A stretch of 64,000 nt of DNA from Streptomyces zingiberis (GTDB lineage Bacteria > Actinomycetota > Actinomycetes > Streptomycetales > Streptomycetaceae), in NCBI RefSeq assembly GCF_012034935.1, contig NZ_JAATEN010000021.1, positions 1 through 64,000 on the forward strand, given 5' to 3'. Shown piece after piece: positions 58,097 to 64,000 of the stretch. Each line of letters starts with the position of its first letter. Position 1 is the first letter of the stretch. The position numbers and the translations under genes are program-made. The notes under the pieces are model-generated. The model was not told the origin of the DNA, did not search any database, and saw only the letters and a list, made by a program, of their open reading frames with translations.

Positions 58097-58870
58097 GTGA
58101 CCCGGTACACCGACCACCACGGCCCCGCGGGGCCACGCACCCGGGGAACGATCGTCGTGGTGCCGGGGCGCGGGGAGAGCCGGGTGACGTACACCCGCCT
58201 CGGCAAGCGCCTCGCAGCCGACGCCTACCGCGTCCGGGTGACCGACGCCCCGGACCTCGACCCGGGCGACCTGGCCGGTTCCCTCCGCCGCTTCGGTGCC
58301 GCGCTCACCCACGCGGTGGAGGGGACCGCCGCGGAGGACGGAGTGGTTCACCCGGTGGTCCTGCTGGGCGCCGACACCTCGGCCGCCGCGATCGCCGCCC
58401 TCCTCGGCGGGCCGGAACCACCCGCCACCCACCTGGCCGACGCGGTCGTCCTGGCCGGGCTGCCCGGCACCCGCCCGGCCCCCGCCACCGGGGGCGACTG
58501 GGACCAGGAGCTCGCCGTTCGCACCGCCTGCCCGGCCCACCGCGCCACCCTCACCGGGGACGCCGGTGTGCGGCGCGGCGCGCTCGACGGGGCGGCGCCG
58601 TCCGCCCTCCTCGCGGCGGCCCACGGCAGCGCGGTGAGCGTCCCCGCCCTGCTCCTCGTCGGTGACGCCGACCCCCTCGCGGACCGGGAGGCGCTCGGCG
58701 GGGTGGCCGGGGCGTGGGGGAGGGCCCGCCTGTCGGTGGTCCGGGGCGCCCGCCACGACGTCCTCAACGACCTCCAGCACCGCTCGGTGGCCGCCGAGAT
58801 CGTCACCTTCCTCGAAACCCTCCGCGACGGGCTCGTCCCGGTGGTCGCCGTGGAATCCACCTCCTGGTAA
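58097..58870 (+). CDS. Alpha/beta-hydrolase fold protein
   Basis: 257 aa from the GTG at 58097 (ACAGGAG upstream). The oxyanion region is GTIVVVPGRGESRVTYTRLG; the nucleophile region VVLLGADTSAAAIAALLGGP lacks a clear GxSxG (Asp-Thr-Ser instead); the acid and His are LLVGDADPLADREAL and GARHDVLNDLQHRSVAAEI. It may be a divergent esterase or an inactive homologue. It lies between the monooxygenase and the FMN reductase of the sulfur operon. A 199-nt gap precedes it; a Pro-rich open frame there (57894-58100) is not convincing. Confidence 0.72.
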   Translation: MTRYTDHHGPAGPRTRGTIVVVPGRGESRVTYTRLGKRLAADAYRVRVTDAPDLDPGDLAGSLRRFGAALTHAVEGTAAEDGVVHPVVLLGADTSAAAIAALLGGPEPPATHLADAVVLAGLPGTRPAPATGGDWDQELAVRTACPAHRATLTGDAGVRRGALDGAAPSALLAAAHGSAVSVPALLLVGDADPLADREALGGVAGAWGRARLSVVRGARHDVLNDLQHRSVAAEIVTFLETLRDGLVPVVAVESTSW

Positions 58871-58958
58871 CGGCCGCGGCCCGGGAGTTCCGCCGCCGGC
58901 GGGGCTCCACCGCGCCCATCCCTGCCCGCCACACCTCCCCACTCGGAAGGCATCTGCC

Positions 58959-59516
58959 ATGGCCAAGGTTCTCTCCGTCTCCGGAAGCCCGTCCGCCACC
59001 TCCCGCACCGCGCGCCTGCTGCGCCACCTCGACCAGCGCCTGACCGCCCAGGGACACGAGGTGGTGCCCCTCGACGTCCGGACGCTCCCCGCCGAGGCGC
59101 TGCTGGGTGCGGACTTCGGCCATCCGGCGATCACGGAGGCCGCTGCCCGCTTCGCGTGGGCCGACGGGGTGGTGGTCGGCACCCCCGTCTACAAGGCCGC
59201 CTACTCGGGCCTGCTGAAGTCCCTCCTGGATCTCCTGCCGCAGTACGCGCTGGCCGGGAAGACCGTGCTGCCGCTGGCCACCGGCGGCACCACGGCCCAC
59301 GTCCTGGCGATCGACTACGCCCTGCGGCCGGTGCTCAGCTCGATGGGCGCCGCGCACATCGTGCAGGGCTGGTTCACGCTCGACCGGGACATCACCGCGG
59401 GCGCGGACGGCGGCCTGGCCGTCGCGGCGGACACCGCCGACGCACTCGCCCAGGTCACGGACCGTTTCTCCGCCGCCCTCGGCGGCCGCGCCCCCGCCCT
59501 GGCGGCCACCGGCTGA
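58959..59516 (+). CDS. ssuE: NAD(P)H-dependent FMN reductase (SsuE/MsuE type)
   Basis: 185 aa, flavodoxin-like fold. FMN phosphate loop: LSVSGSPSATSRTARLLRHL. Then WADGVVVGTPVYKAAYSGLL and LLDLLPQYALAGKTVLPLAT with GGTTAHVLAIDYALRPVLSS, all familiar from SsuE. It provides free FMNH2 for the luciferase-like monooxygenase. Start ATG 58959 after CGGAAGG. Last gene of the operon, followed by a hairpin overlapping its stop codon. Confidence 0.9.
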   Translation: MAKVLSVSGSPSATSRTARLLRHLDQRLTAQGHEVVPLDVRTLPAEALLGADFGHPAITEAAARFAWADGVVVGTPVYKAAYSGLLKSLLDLLPQYALAGKTVLPLATGGTTAHVLAIDYALRPVLSSMGAAHIVQGWFTLDRDITAGADGGLAVAADTADALAQVTDRFSAALGGRAPALAATG

Positions 59517-59538
59517 ACCTCCGCGCGGCGGCCGGTGG
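59506..59538 (+). terminator. Hairpin terminator of the sulfur operon
   Basis: CCACCGGC (59506-59513) pairs with GCCGGTGG (59531-59538), loop 17 nt; the left arm overlaps the ssuE stop codon. Confidence 0.55.
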
Positions 59539-59600
59539 ATCACATGGCCGGGGCCGGGTCTCCTTCGGCCCGCGCCGGCCGGCCGCCGTCGGCGGGCGGT

Positions 59601-59622
59601 GCCGATGCCGATGCCGATGCCG
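59601..59622. repeat. GCCGAT hexamer repeat (x3.7)
   Basis: Three full GCCGAT units followed by GCCG in the gene-free stretch before the TetR remnant. A short microsatellite. Confidence 0.6.
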
Positions 59623-59646
59623 GGACGAAGCGCTCGCCATGGCTGA

Positions 59647-59778
59647 TCACGACAGGGCCCCCGGTACAGGCGGAGCGCGCTCTCCAGCCTGCCGGCACCC
59701 TTCGCGCCTGTCACAAGCGGCGTGCAAGATCCTCTCGCGCGTTCCCCTGCCCCCGCTCTTCTCCTGTTCCTCGGCTCC
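59647..59778 (-). pseudogene. Truncated TetR-family regulator (first helix only)
   Basis: On the minus strand the frame from 59778 reads GAEEQEKSGGRGTRERILHA then ACDRREGC and stops at 59647. GTRERILHAACD is the typical helix 1 of TetR proteins (TRERILxAA). Helices 2-3 (the recognition part) and the ligand domain are missing, and no ATG, GTG or TTG lies in frame in front, only a ribosome-binding-like AAGGAG. It is next to, and divergent from, a perfect TetR-type operator. Confidence 0.55.
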
Positions 59779-59787
59779 TTACGGGGC

Positions 59788-59832
59788 CACTAGTACACCG
59801 TGCTAGAGTCTCGCTAACACGGTGTACTAGTG
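59788..59832 (+). promoter_or_regulatory. TetR-type double operator with promoter for the CPBP gene
   Basis: CACTAGTACACCGTG (59788-59802) and its exact reverse complement (59818-59832) enclose a 15-bp spacer. Each arm region is also a weak dyad of its own (TAG..GTG.CTA type). A -10 TAGAGT lies at 59804-59809 inside the spacer, so a bound repressor would block the promoter. No convincing -35 was found. The CPBP-family gene starts 55 nt downstream. Confidence 0.75.
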
Positions 59833-59887
59833 CTGTCGCGGCTGACGGCTGGAGCGCCGATCGCTGATCCGGCCAGGAGAAAGGCAC

Positions 59888-60874
59888 ATGAACGCGATGA
59901 CCACACCCAGTTGGCTCCTCACGCCCGCCCCGCCGCGCAACGTGCGCGCCGTACCCGGGGGGGTGGCCTACCACCGCGTTCTCGCCGGCGAGAAGCGCCG
60001 CATCGGACGCGGCATTCTGGCGATCGTCCTGCTGCTGGCCGGACTCGTCATCTTCCCCACCGTCATCGGCAGGGCGCTCGCCCCCCTCGACCAGCGGATG
60101 GGCAACACCCCGCCCATCATCGGCGGCGACGACTACACCCCGCTCTTCCATGCCGGCTCGATGATTTCACTCGCCCTGCTCCTCCCGTGGAGCATGCTCA
60201 TCCAGCGCTGGCTCTACGGCGTGCCCGGCGCCGCGCTGCACTCGGTGACCTCCCGGTTCCGATTCGACCTGTTCGGCAAGGCGCTTCTCGTGTTCGGCCC
60301 TGTCTGGGCGGCGGTGACCCTGTTCGGTCTGCTGGCCCCGAGTACCGAGGTGGCCTGGTCGCACTACGACCTCGTCGGCCTCTTCGTCGCCACCCTCCTC
60401 CTCACACCACTACAGACAACGGGAGAGGAATACGGTGTCCACGGGTTGATCTTCCGCGTCATCGGCAGCTGGACCCGCAGCTCACGAGCGGGAGTCGTCG
60501 CCGGAGTACTCGTGTCGAGTGTGCTGTTCACGGCTGTGCACGGTTCCACCGACCTCTACATCAACATCTGGTACTTCGTACTGTGGAGCTGCCTGGCGAT
60601 CATCACCTGGCGCACCGGGGGCCTGGAGATCGCGATCGTCCTCCACGCCGTTCTCAATACGGGCCTCCTGCTCGGCACGTTGCTGCTCCGCGTCGACCTG
60701 GGCGGGCAACTCTCCGACCGGTCTTCCGGAGTCGGTTCCCCCACCCTGCTCGTTCCGGCCCTCGCCCTCATCGTGATCACCGCGATCATCTGGTGGTGCA
60801 CGCGCACAACGGGGCCCGTGCTGAGCCCGACGTCTCCCTCCGGAGCGCGCCGCGAACCGTCCCTGGTTCGGTAG
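59888..60874 (+). CDS. CPBP-family intramembrane protease-like protein
   Basis: 328 aa, about eight transmembrane segments. The CPBP (Abi/CAAX protease) core is present: LLTPLQTTGEEYGVHGLIFR (EExxxH instead of the usual EExxxR), SSVLFTAVHGSTDLYINIWY, and GLEIAIVLHAVLNTGLLLG (HxxxN). The replaced Arg may affect activity. Some family members process prenylated or bacteriocin-related peptides or confer immunity. It is controlled by the TetR-type operator upstream. The ATG at 59888 follows CAGGAGAAAGGC. Confidence 0.85.
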   Translation: MNAMTTPSWLLTPAPPRNVRAVPGGVAYHRVLAGEKRRIGRGILAIVLLLAGLVIFPTVIGRALAPLDQRMGNTPPIIGGDDYTPLFHAGSMISLALLLPWSMLIQRWLYGVPGAALHSVTSRFRFDLFGKALLVFGPVWAAVTLFGLLAPSTEVAWSHYDLVGLFVATLLLTPLQTTGEEYGVHGLIFRVIGSWTRSSRAGVVAGVLVSSVLFTAVHGSTDLYINIWYFVLWSCLAIITWRTGGLEIAIVLHAVLNTGLLLGTLLLRVDLGGQLSDRSSGVGSPTLLVPALALIVITAIIWWCTRTTGPVLSPTSPSGARREPSLVR

Positions 60875-60911
60875 GGATCCCCATTGCTGGGTGTGAGCCG
60901 GGGTTGCTTGC

Positions 60912-60981
60912 GAGGCCGTCGGGGGTTGTCCCGGTCGACGTCGGCGGTGGCGAACTCGACGTCGGACAGTGTCCTCCAGGG
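60912..60981 (-). mobile_element. IS3-family transposase fragment
   Basis: On the minus strand the frame reads PWRTLSDVEFATADVDRDNP then RRP. This looks like the C-terminal OrfB block of IS3 transposases (PWxxLxDVExATxxYVDWYNxRR) with a small deletion and substitutions. No inverted repeats or other parts of the element are visible. It lies in the gap between the CPBP gene and the ABC-2 permease gene. Confidence 0.45.
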
Positions 60982-61011
60982 GCGCCGTGGCAGCGCGGCG
61001 GGACCGATGGT

Positions 61012-62664
61012 TCAGCGGCCGAGCATGGTCCTGCGCGCCGTCGCCCCGGCCCACCAGGCCATCCCCACCCCGACGAGCAGCGGCCACAGCAGCCCCACGG
61101 CGTCCGGCTCGGCCCCGCGCACCGGACCGTCCACCACCGTCAGGGCACCCAGCGCGACCAGCGGTCCCCGGACCTGCCACACCAGCGCCGCCAGCGGTCC
61201 CGTGTCACCCAGCGGTGTGGCCGAACCGACCATCAGATGCGCCGGCACGACGCCCCGGTACGCGCTCACCAGCGCGGCGCCGACCAGCGCGGGAACCAGG
61301 ACGGGCAGCACCAGCAGCCGGTCCGACCACAGGCCGGCCACCGCGGCCACCGACCCGCCCAGGAGGAACAGCGTCAGCAGTCCGGCCGCGGGCACCACCC
61401 CGTGCCACAGCGCCAGCACCCGCGCGGGCCACGGCAGATGCGCCGAGCACCGGGCGTCGTCCGACTCCAGACGCGCCGGTTCCACCAGGTGCGCCGCGGC
61501 CAGATACCCCGAGGGCAGCGTCATCAGCACCACCGCGAGCGGTGCGCCGTCCAGGCACAGCGGTACCACGGCCACGGCCGCCCAGACCGCCGCCCACGCC
61601 GGCCGCCCCGGCGAGCGCAGCAGCGCGGTCGCGTCCCGCCACGGGACGAGCAGCCACCTTCGGCGCGGCAACGGCAGACGCACCGTGGGCCGCACGGTCC
61701 GGGAACTGGTGGCGCGGACGGCCGCCCGGGCCTGCCGCAGGTCCAGGGAGTACAGCGACGCCCGCACCCGCAGCGCGGTGTCCGCCTGGGCGCGCAGCAC
61801 CCGGGCCGGGATCCGTGCCGCCGACTCGGCTCCCGCCCGGCCCGCGGCGGTCAGCACCAGGGCCGACAGCACGGCCCCGGCCCATCCTGCCCCCGCGGGC
61901 ACCTCGCCCGCCACCGCCGCCGGCGGCAGCGTGGCCCATCCCCACGGCCCCGACCAGAGCACGGCCCACGTGGCCCAGGAGCCCACCACCGGCGCGGCGG
62001 CCGCGAGCAGCCAGAGAGCCGCCGCCACCGTCCACCCCGTCCGCCGGATCGAGGCCACGTGCCGCGACCCGGTGCCGCTGTGGCGCTGGACGGAGGTGGC
62101 CAGGGCCGTTCCGGCGAAGCCGGCCACCGCGCCCGCGCCCGCCCCCGCGCAGGTCGCGGCCCACCAGGACCCCGCCCCGAGAGCATGCAGCAGGAACCCG
62201 GCGACGGCGCCGGCAGCGGCCCCGATCACCGTGGCCGTCACCGACGCCGTGACGAAGCGGGGCAGCAGCAGGGCACGGCGGAGCACCGGCTGCGGCAGCA
62301 GCCACGACAACGCCGCCGGCTCCAGCAGGACGGGCCCCTGCCACCTGGCTCGCTCGGCCGGCAGCAGCACCACCGTCGCCAGCACGGCGGGCAGGACCGC
62401 CCGCAGCGCCGACGGCACGGCCTCGGCCACCGGACCCCGCAGCCGGCCGTCCGCGCCGGCCTGCGCCGCGGCGGCCAGCAGGGGAACACCCCAGATGGCG
62501 AACAGGAGCACCGTGCAGTACACCGTGTACACGGTGCTCCTGCGCCGCTCCGCTCGCCGTCCCGCCCGGACGATCCGGAGCCGGGCCAGAACCGCGCGGG
62601 TGTGGCGGGCGGCGCCGGGCTCCTCCGCGGCGCGCGCCGGCCGCCGTGCCGTCCACTCAGCCAC
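61012..62664 (-). CDS. ABC-2-like exporter permease, large
   Basis: 550 aa from the GTG at 62664, which overlaps the ATPase stop by 8 bases; a GTG at 62694 is also possible. Around 12 hydrophobic segments, for example VYTVYCTVLLFAIWGVPLLA, AGADGRLRGPVAEAVPSALR, ALWLLAAAAPVVGSWATWAV and ALVSAYRGVVPAHLMVGSAT. The protein is rich in Ala/Val and has no soluble domain. With the adjacent ATPase it would form an exporter. An operator-like palindrome lies inside its 5' end. Substrate unknown. Confidence 0.75.
   Translation of the reverse strand: MAEWTARRPARAAEEPGAARHTRAVLARLRIVRAGRRAERRRSTVYTVYCTVLLFAIWGVPLLAAAAQAGADGRLRGPVAEAVPSALRAVLPAVLATVVLLPAERARWQGPVLLEPAALSWLLPQPVLRRALLLPRFVTASVTATVIGAAAGAVAGFLLHALGAGSWWAATCAGAGAGAVAGFAGTALATSVQRHSGTGSRHVASIRRTGWTVAAALWLLAAAAPVVGSWATWAVLWSGPWGWATLPPAAVAGEVPAGAGWAGAVLSALVLTAAGRAGAESAARIPARVLRAQADTALRVRASLYSLDLRQARAAVRATSSRTVRPTVRLPLPRRRWLLVPWRDATALLRSPGRPAWAAVWAAVAVVPLCLDGAPLAVVLMTLPSGYLAAAHLVEPARLESDDARCSAHLPWPARVLALWHGVVPAAGLLTLFLLGGSVAAVAGLWSDRLLVLPVLVPALVGAALVSAYRGVVPAHLMVGSATPLGDTGPLAALVWQVRGPLVALGALTVVDGPVRGAEPDAVGLLWPLLVGVGMAWWAGATARRTMLGR
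62503..62542. promoter_or_regulatory. Operator-like palindrome inside the permease gene
   Basis: CAGGAGCACCGTG (62503-62515) and its exact reverse complement (62530-62542) flank GTACACCGTGTAC (62518-62530), itself a 13-bp palindrome. The core TACACCGTG is the same as in the TetR-type operator at 59788. It lies at about codons 41-54 of the permease. Confidence 0.5.
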
Positions 62665-63319
62665 CGGGCGCCCCCGCGACCAGCGTCCCCTCACCGGACA
62701 CGGTGTGCACGGCGTCGGCCACGGCGTCGCACAGCCCCCGGTCGTGGGTGGCCAGGAGCACCGCCGTCCCCCGCTCCTTCGCGGAGCGCAGCCGCCCTGC
62801 CAGCCGGATCCGCGCGTCCGCGTCGAGCCGCTGCTCGGGCTCGTCCAGGAGGAGCAGCTCGGCGGGGCGGACGAAGGCCTGCGCCAGCGCCGTCAACTGG
62901 GACTGCCCGGAGGACAACTGGTGGGGGAGCGCGTCGGCGTGTCCGCCGAGACGGTGTTCGGCCAGCACCTCGTCCACGGTGTCGCCGGCCGCGTCGCCCA
63001 GTCCGTGCGCCAGGGCGACGAGCATCAGATGCTCACGGACGCTCAGGTCCGGATAGGACGCCGGGCTGTCCAGGACGGTGGCGACGGCGGTCCGGACGGT
63101 CCGGTCGTCCTCGGAGACGGCTCTGCCGCGCAGCGTGACCCTGCCCGACCGCGGTGACTCCCGGCCGGCGGCGAGCCGTAGCAGCGTCGACTTGCCCGAG
63201 CCGTTCGCGCCGAGCAGCGCGACGCACTCACCCGCGCCGACGGCCAGGCTCACCCCGTTGAGGACGGTGTGGCCGCCGTACCCATGGCGTACGTCCGTCA
63301 GTTCCAGCAGAACGCTCAT
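62657..63319 (-). CDS. ABC exporter ATPase
   Basis: 220 aa. Walker A VALLGANGSGKSTLLRLAAG, signature LPHQLSSGQSQLTALAQAFV (SSGQS, a small departure from LSGGQ), Walker B LLLLDEPEQRLDADAR, switch His LLATHDRGLCDAVAD. The start ATG at 63319 gives MSVLLELTDVRHGYGGHTVL. It is upstream of and overlaps the permease. Single-domain ATPase with no C-terminal extension, typical for ABC-2 drug or peptide exporters. Confidence 0.9.
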   Translation of the reverse strand: MSVLLELTDVRHGYGGHTVLNGVSLAVGAGECVALLGANGSGKSTLLRLAAGRESPRSGRVTLRGRAVSEDDRTVRTAVATVLDSPASYPDLSVREHLMLVALAHGLGDAAGDTVDEVLAEHRLGGHADALPHQLSSGQSQLTALAQAFVRPAELLLLDEPEQRLDADARIRLAGRLRSAKERGTAVLLATHDRGLCDAVADAVHTVSGEGTLVAGAPGG

Positions 63320-63624
63320 GGGCGCGATGCTCCCGCACCGCGCGGGGGCCGCCGATCCGCTTGCCCCGCGTGCGGGGGAACGGAGAGCGGGGCGAGCGCC
63401 ACCGGGGCGGCGTCGTGCCCTCGGCACCGGGTGGTCATGGGGCTACCTCTCCATGGCGGGCCGAGTGCCCGGCCCGGTGCCCGGCGGCGGACGGCCCGGC
63501 ATCCGGGACGCGGTGGGAAACGCCTGGTCGCGGCTTCCCACATTCAGCTGTGCTCGGCGTACCGCCGGCGCCGCGCCCGTCGCCTTCGAAGCACCGGCAC
63601 TACGACCGGAGGGCGGTATGGCTC

Positions 63625-63834
63625 CTACGCCGCCGTGAGGGCCACGAAGGCCGCCCACTCGGTGCGGCCGACGCGCAGCACCGGTCCACCGGCTGCGATG
63701 ACCTTGGAGTCCCGTATGTAGACGGCGTGCCCACCGGTGGCCACCTCCACGCAGTCGCCGCCGCCGGACCCGCTGTGGCTGCTCTTGAACCAGCCCAGAA
63801 CGCCCATGCTCTCGGATGCTCGCTCAACGCTCAT
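63625..63834 (-). CDS. DUF397 protein
   Basis: 69 aa. Clear DUF397: GWFKSSHSGSGGGDCVEVAT, VYIRDSKVIAAGGPVLRVGR, TEWAAFVALTA. Streptomyces have many such genes, nearly always paired with an upstream XRE/DUF5753 regulator, as here; the pair overlaps by 4 bases. They influence development and antibiotic production in the studied cases (for example the bldB/whiJ-like systems). Confidence 0.92.
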   Translation of the reverse strand: MSVERASESMGVLGWFKSSHSGSGGGDCVEVATGGHAVYIRDSKVIAAGGPVLRVGRTEWAAFVALTAA

Positions 63835-64000
63835 GTCTCTCCCACCAGCCGTTCGATGAGCCGAGCAGACTCGACAGCGTTCAGAGCCTGCGACCGCAGC
63901 TTGCCATACAGCAAGCCGAAGGCGCTGACCTCTGCGGGATCCTGGACGACGCACCCGACTTCCTGGCATTCGATGTATCCGAGATGCCGATGCTCCTTGG
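63831..64000 (-). CDS. XRE/DUF5753 regulator, C-terminal part (runs off the window)
   Basis: Only the last 56 codons are inside the window. They read GYIECQEVGCVVQDPAEVSA then FGLLYGKLRSQALNAVESAR, the characteristic end of DUF5753 (VEDPAEVxxFxxxFxxLRxxAL). The HTH domain must lie beyond 64000. The stop overlaps the DUF397 start (ATGA). Confidence 0.85.
   Translation of the reverse strand, partial: KEHRHLGYIECQEVGCVVQDPAEVSAFGLLYGKLRSQALNAVESARLIERLVGET

Noticed and set aside
57894..58100. 68-aa Pro-rich frame between the monooxygenase and hydrolase genes
   Set aside because: It overlaps the hydrolase start neatly (ATGTGA), but composition is Pro/Arg/His low complexity with no recognisable feature; GC-driven chance is more likely.
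1..64000. CRISPR array, tRNA or rRNA genes, prophage or plasmid functions
   Set aside because: None recognised. The regular GC-rich tandem repeats seen have two to four units and no spacer pattern.

Overview
The window looks like Streptomyces or a close actinomycete. GC content is very high with strong G/C third-codon bias. GTG starts and 4-base stop/start overlaps are common. The gene order priA, fmt, rsmB, rpe, then the FMN-riboswitch rib operon followed by hisE-hisG, is a familiar Streptomyces block. No rRNA, tRNA, CRISPR array or intact mobile element was seen.

Region 0.6-12.7 kb is core: priA, a small HTH protein, fmt, a SnoaL/NTF2-like protein behind a direct-repeat operator, rsmB, two secreted SH3b proteins, rpe, a SorC/DeoR-type regulator and a guaB1-type GMP reductase. 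Region 13.0-16.4 kb is a lysine catabolic cassette: an Lrp/AsnC regulator, davA (5-aminopentanamidase) and davB (lysine 2-monooxygenase), with three phased repeats before the davA promoter. Region 16.5-25.7 kb holds a DUF5995 protein, a membrane protein, an ECF sigma factor with no neighbouring anti-sigma gene, an ACR3/BASS-type transporter, an unassigned minus-strand cassette (methyltransferase, cysteine-synthase-fold PLP enzyme, ATP-grasp ligase) and an NCS2 nucleobase permease.

Region 25.9-33.6 kb is the riboflavin operon under an FMN riboswitch (ribD, ribE, a PnuC/RibM transporter, ribBA, ribH), followed by hisE, hisG and a PH-domain membrane protein. Region 33.9-41.9 kb carries two coupled CNNM/CorC-like membrane proteins, a TPR-AAA+ ATPase of the EccA/CbxX type preceded by a candidate small RNA, a uridine-kinase-like P-loop protein and a secreted C39-like peptidase.

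From 41.9 kb rightwards the sequence is accessory and partly decayed. It holds a frameshifted NRPS relic, a translationally coupled BVMO/SMP-30/SDR operon that could carry alcohol to ketone to lactone to hydroxy acid, an internally deleted MFS gene, and a MarR regulator with tandem operator-like repeats. Next comes a probable sulfur-acquisition regulon: a cupin, a CymR-like Rrf2 regulator, a DsbA-like protein, a leaderless Cys-rich leader peptide, a five-gene peptide-type ABC importer, a flavin monooxygenase, an alpha/beta hydrolase and an FMN reductase.

The right end has a truncated TetR remnant beside a perfect TetR-type operator, a CPBP protease-like membrane protein, an IS3 transposase scrap, an ABC-2 exporter pair and a DUF397/DUF5753 pair cut by the window edge.

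The best leads for undescribed biology are two. One is the methyltransferase/PLP/ATP-grasp cassette. The other is the sulfur regulon, where two promoters share the same operator-promoter geometry and both appear to give leaderless transcripts.
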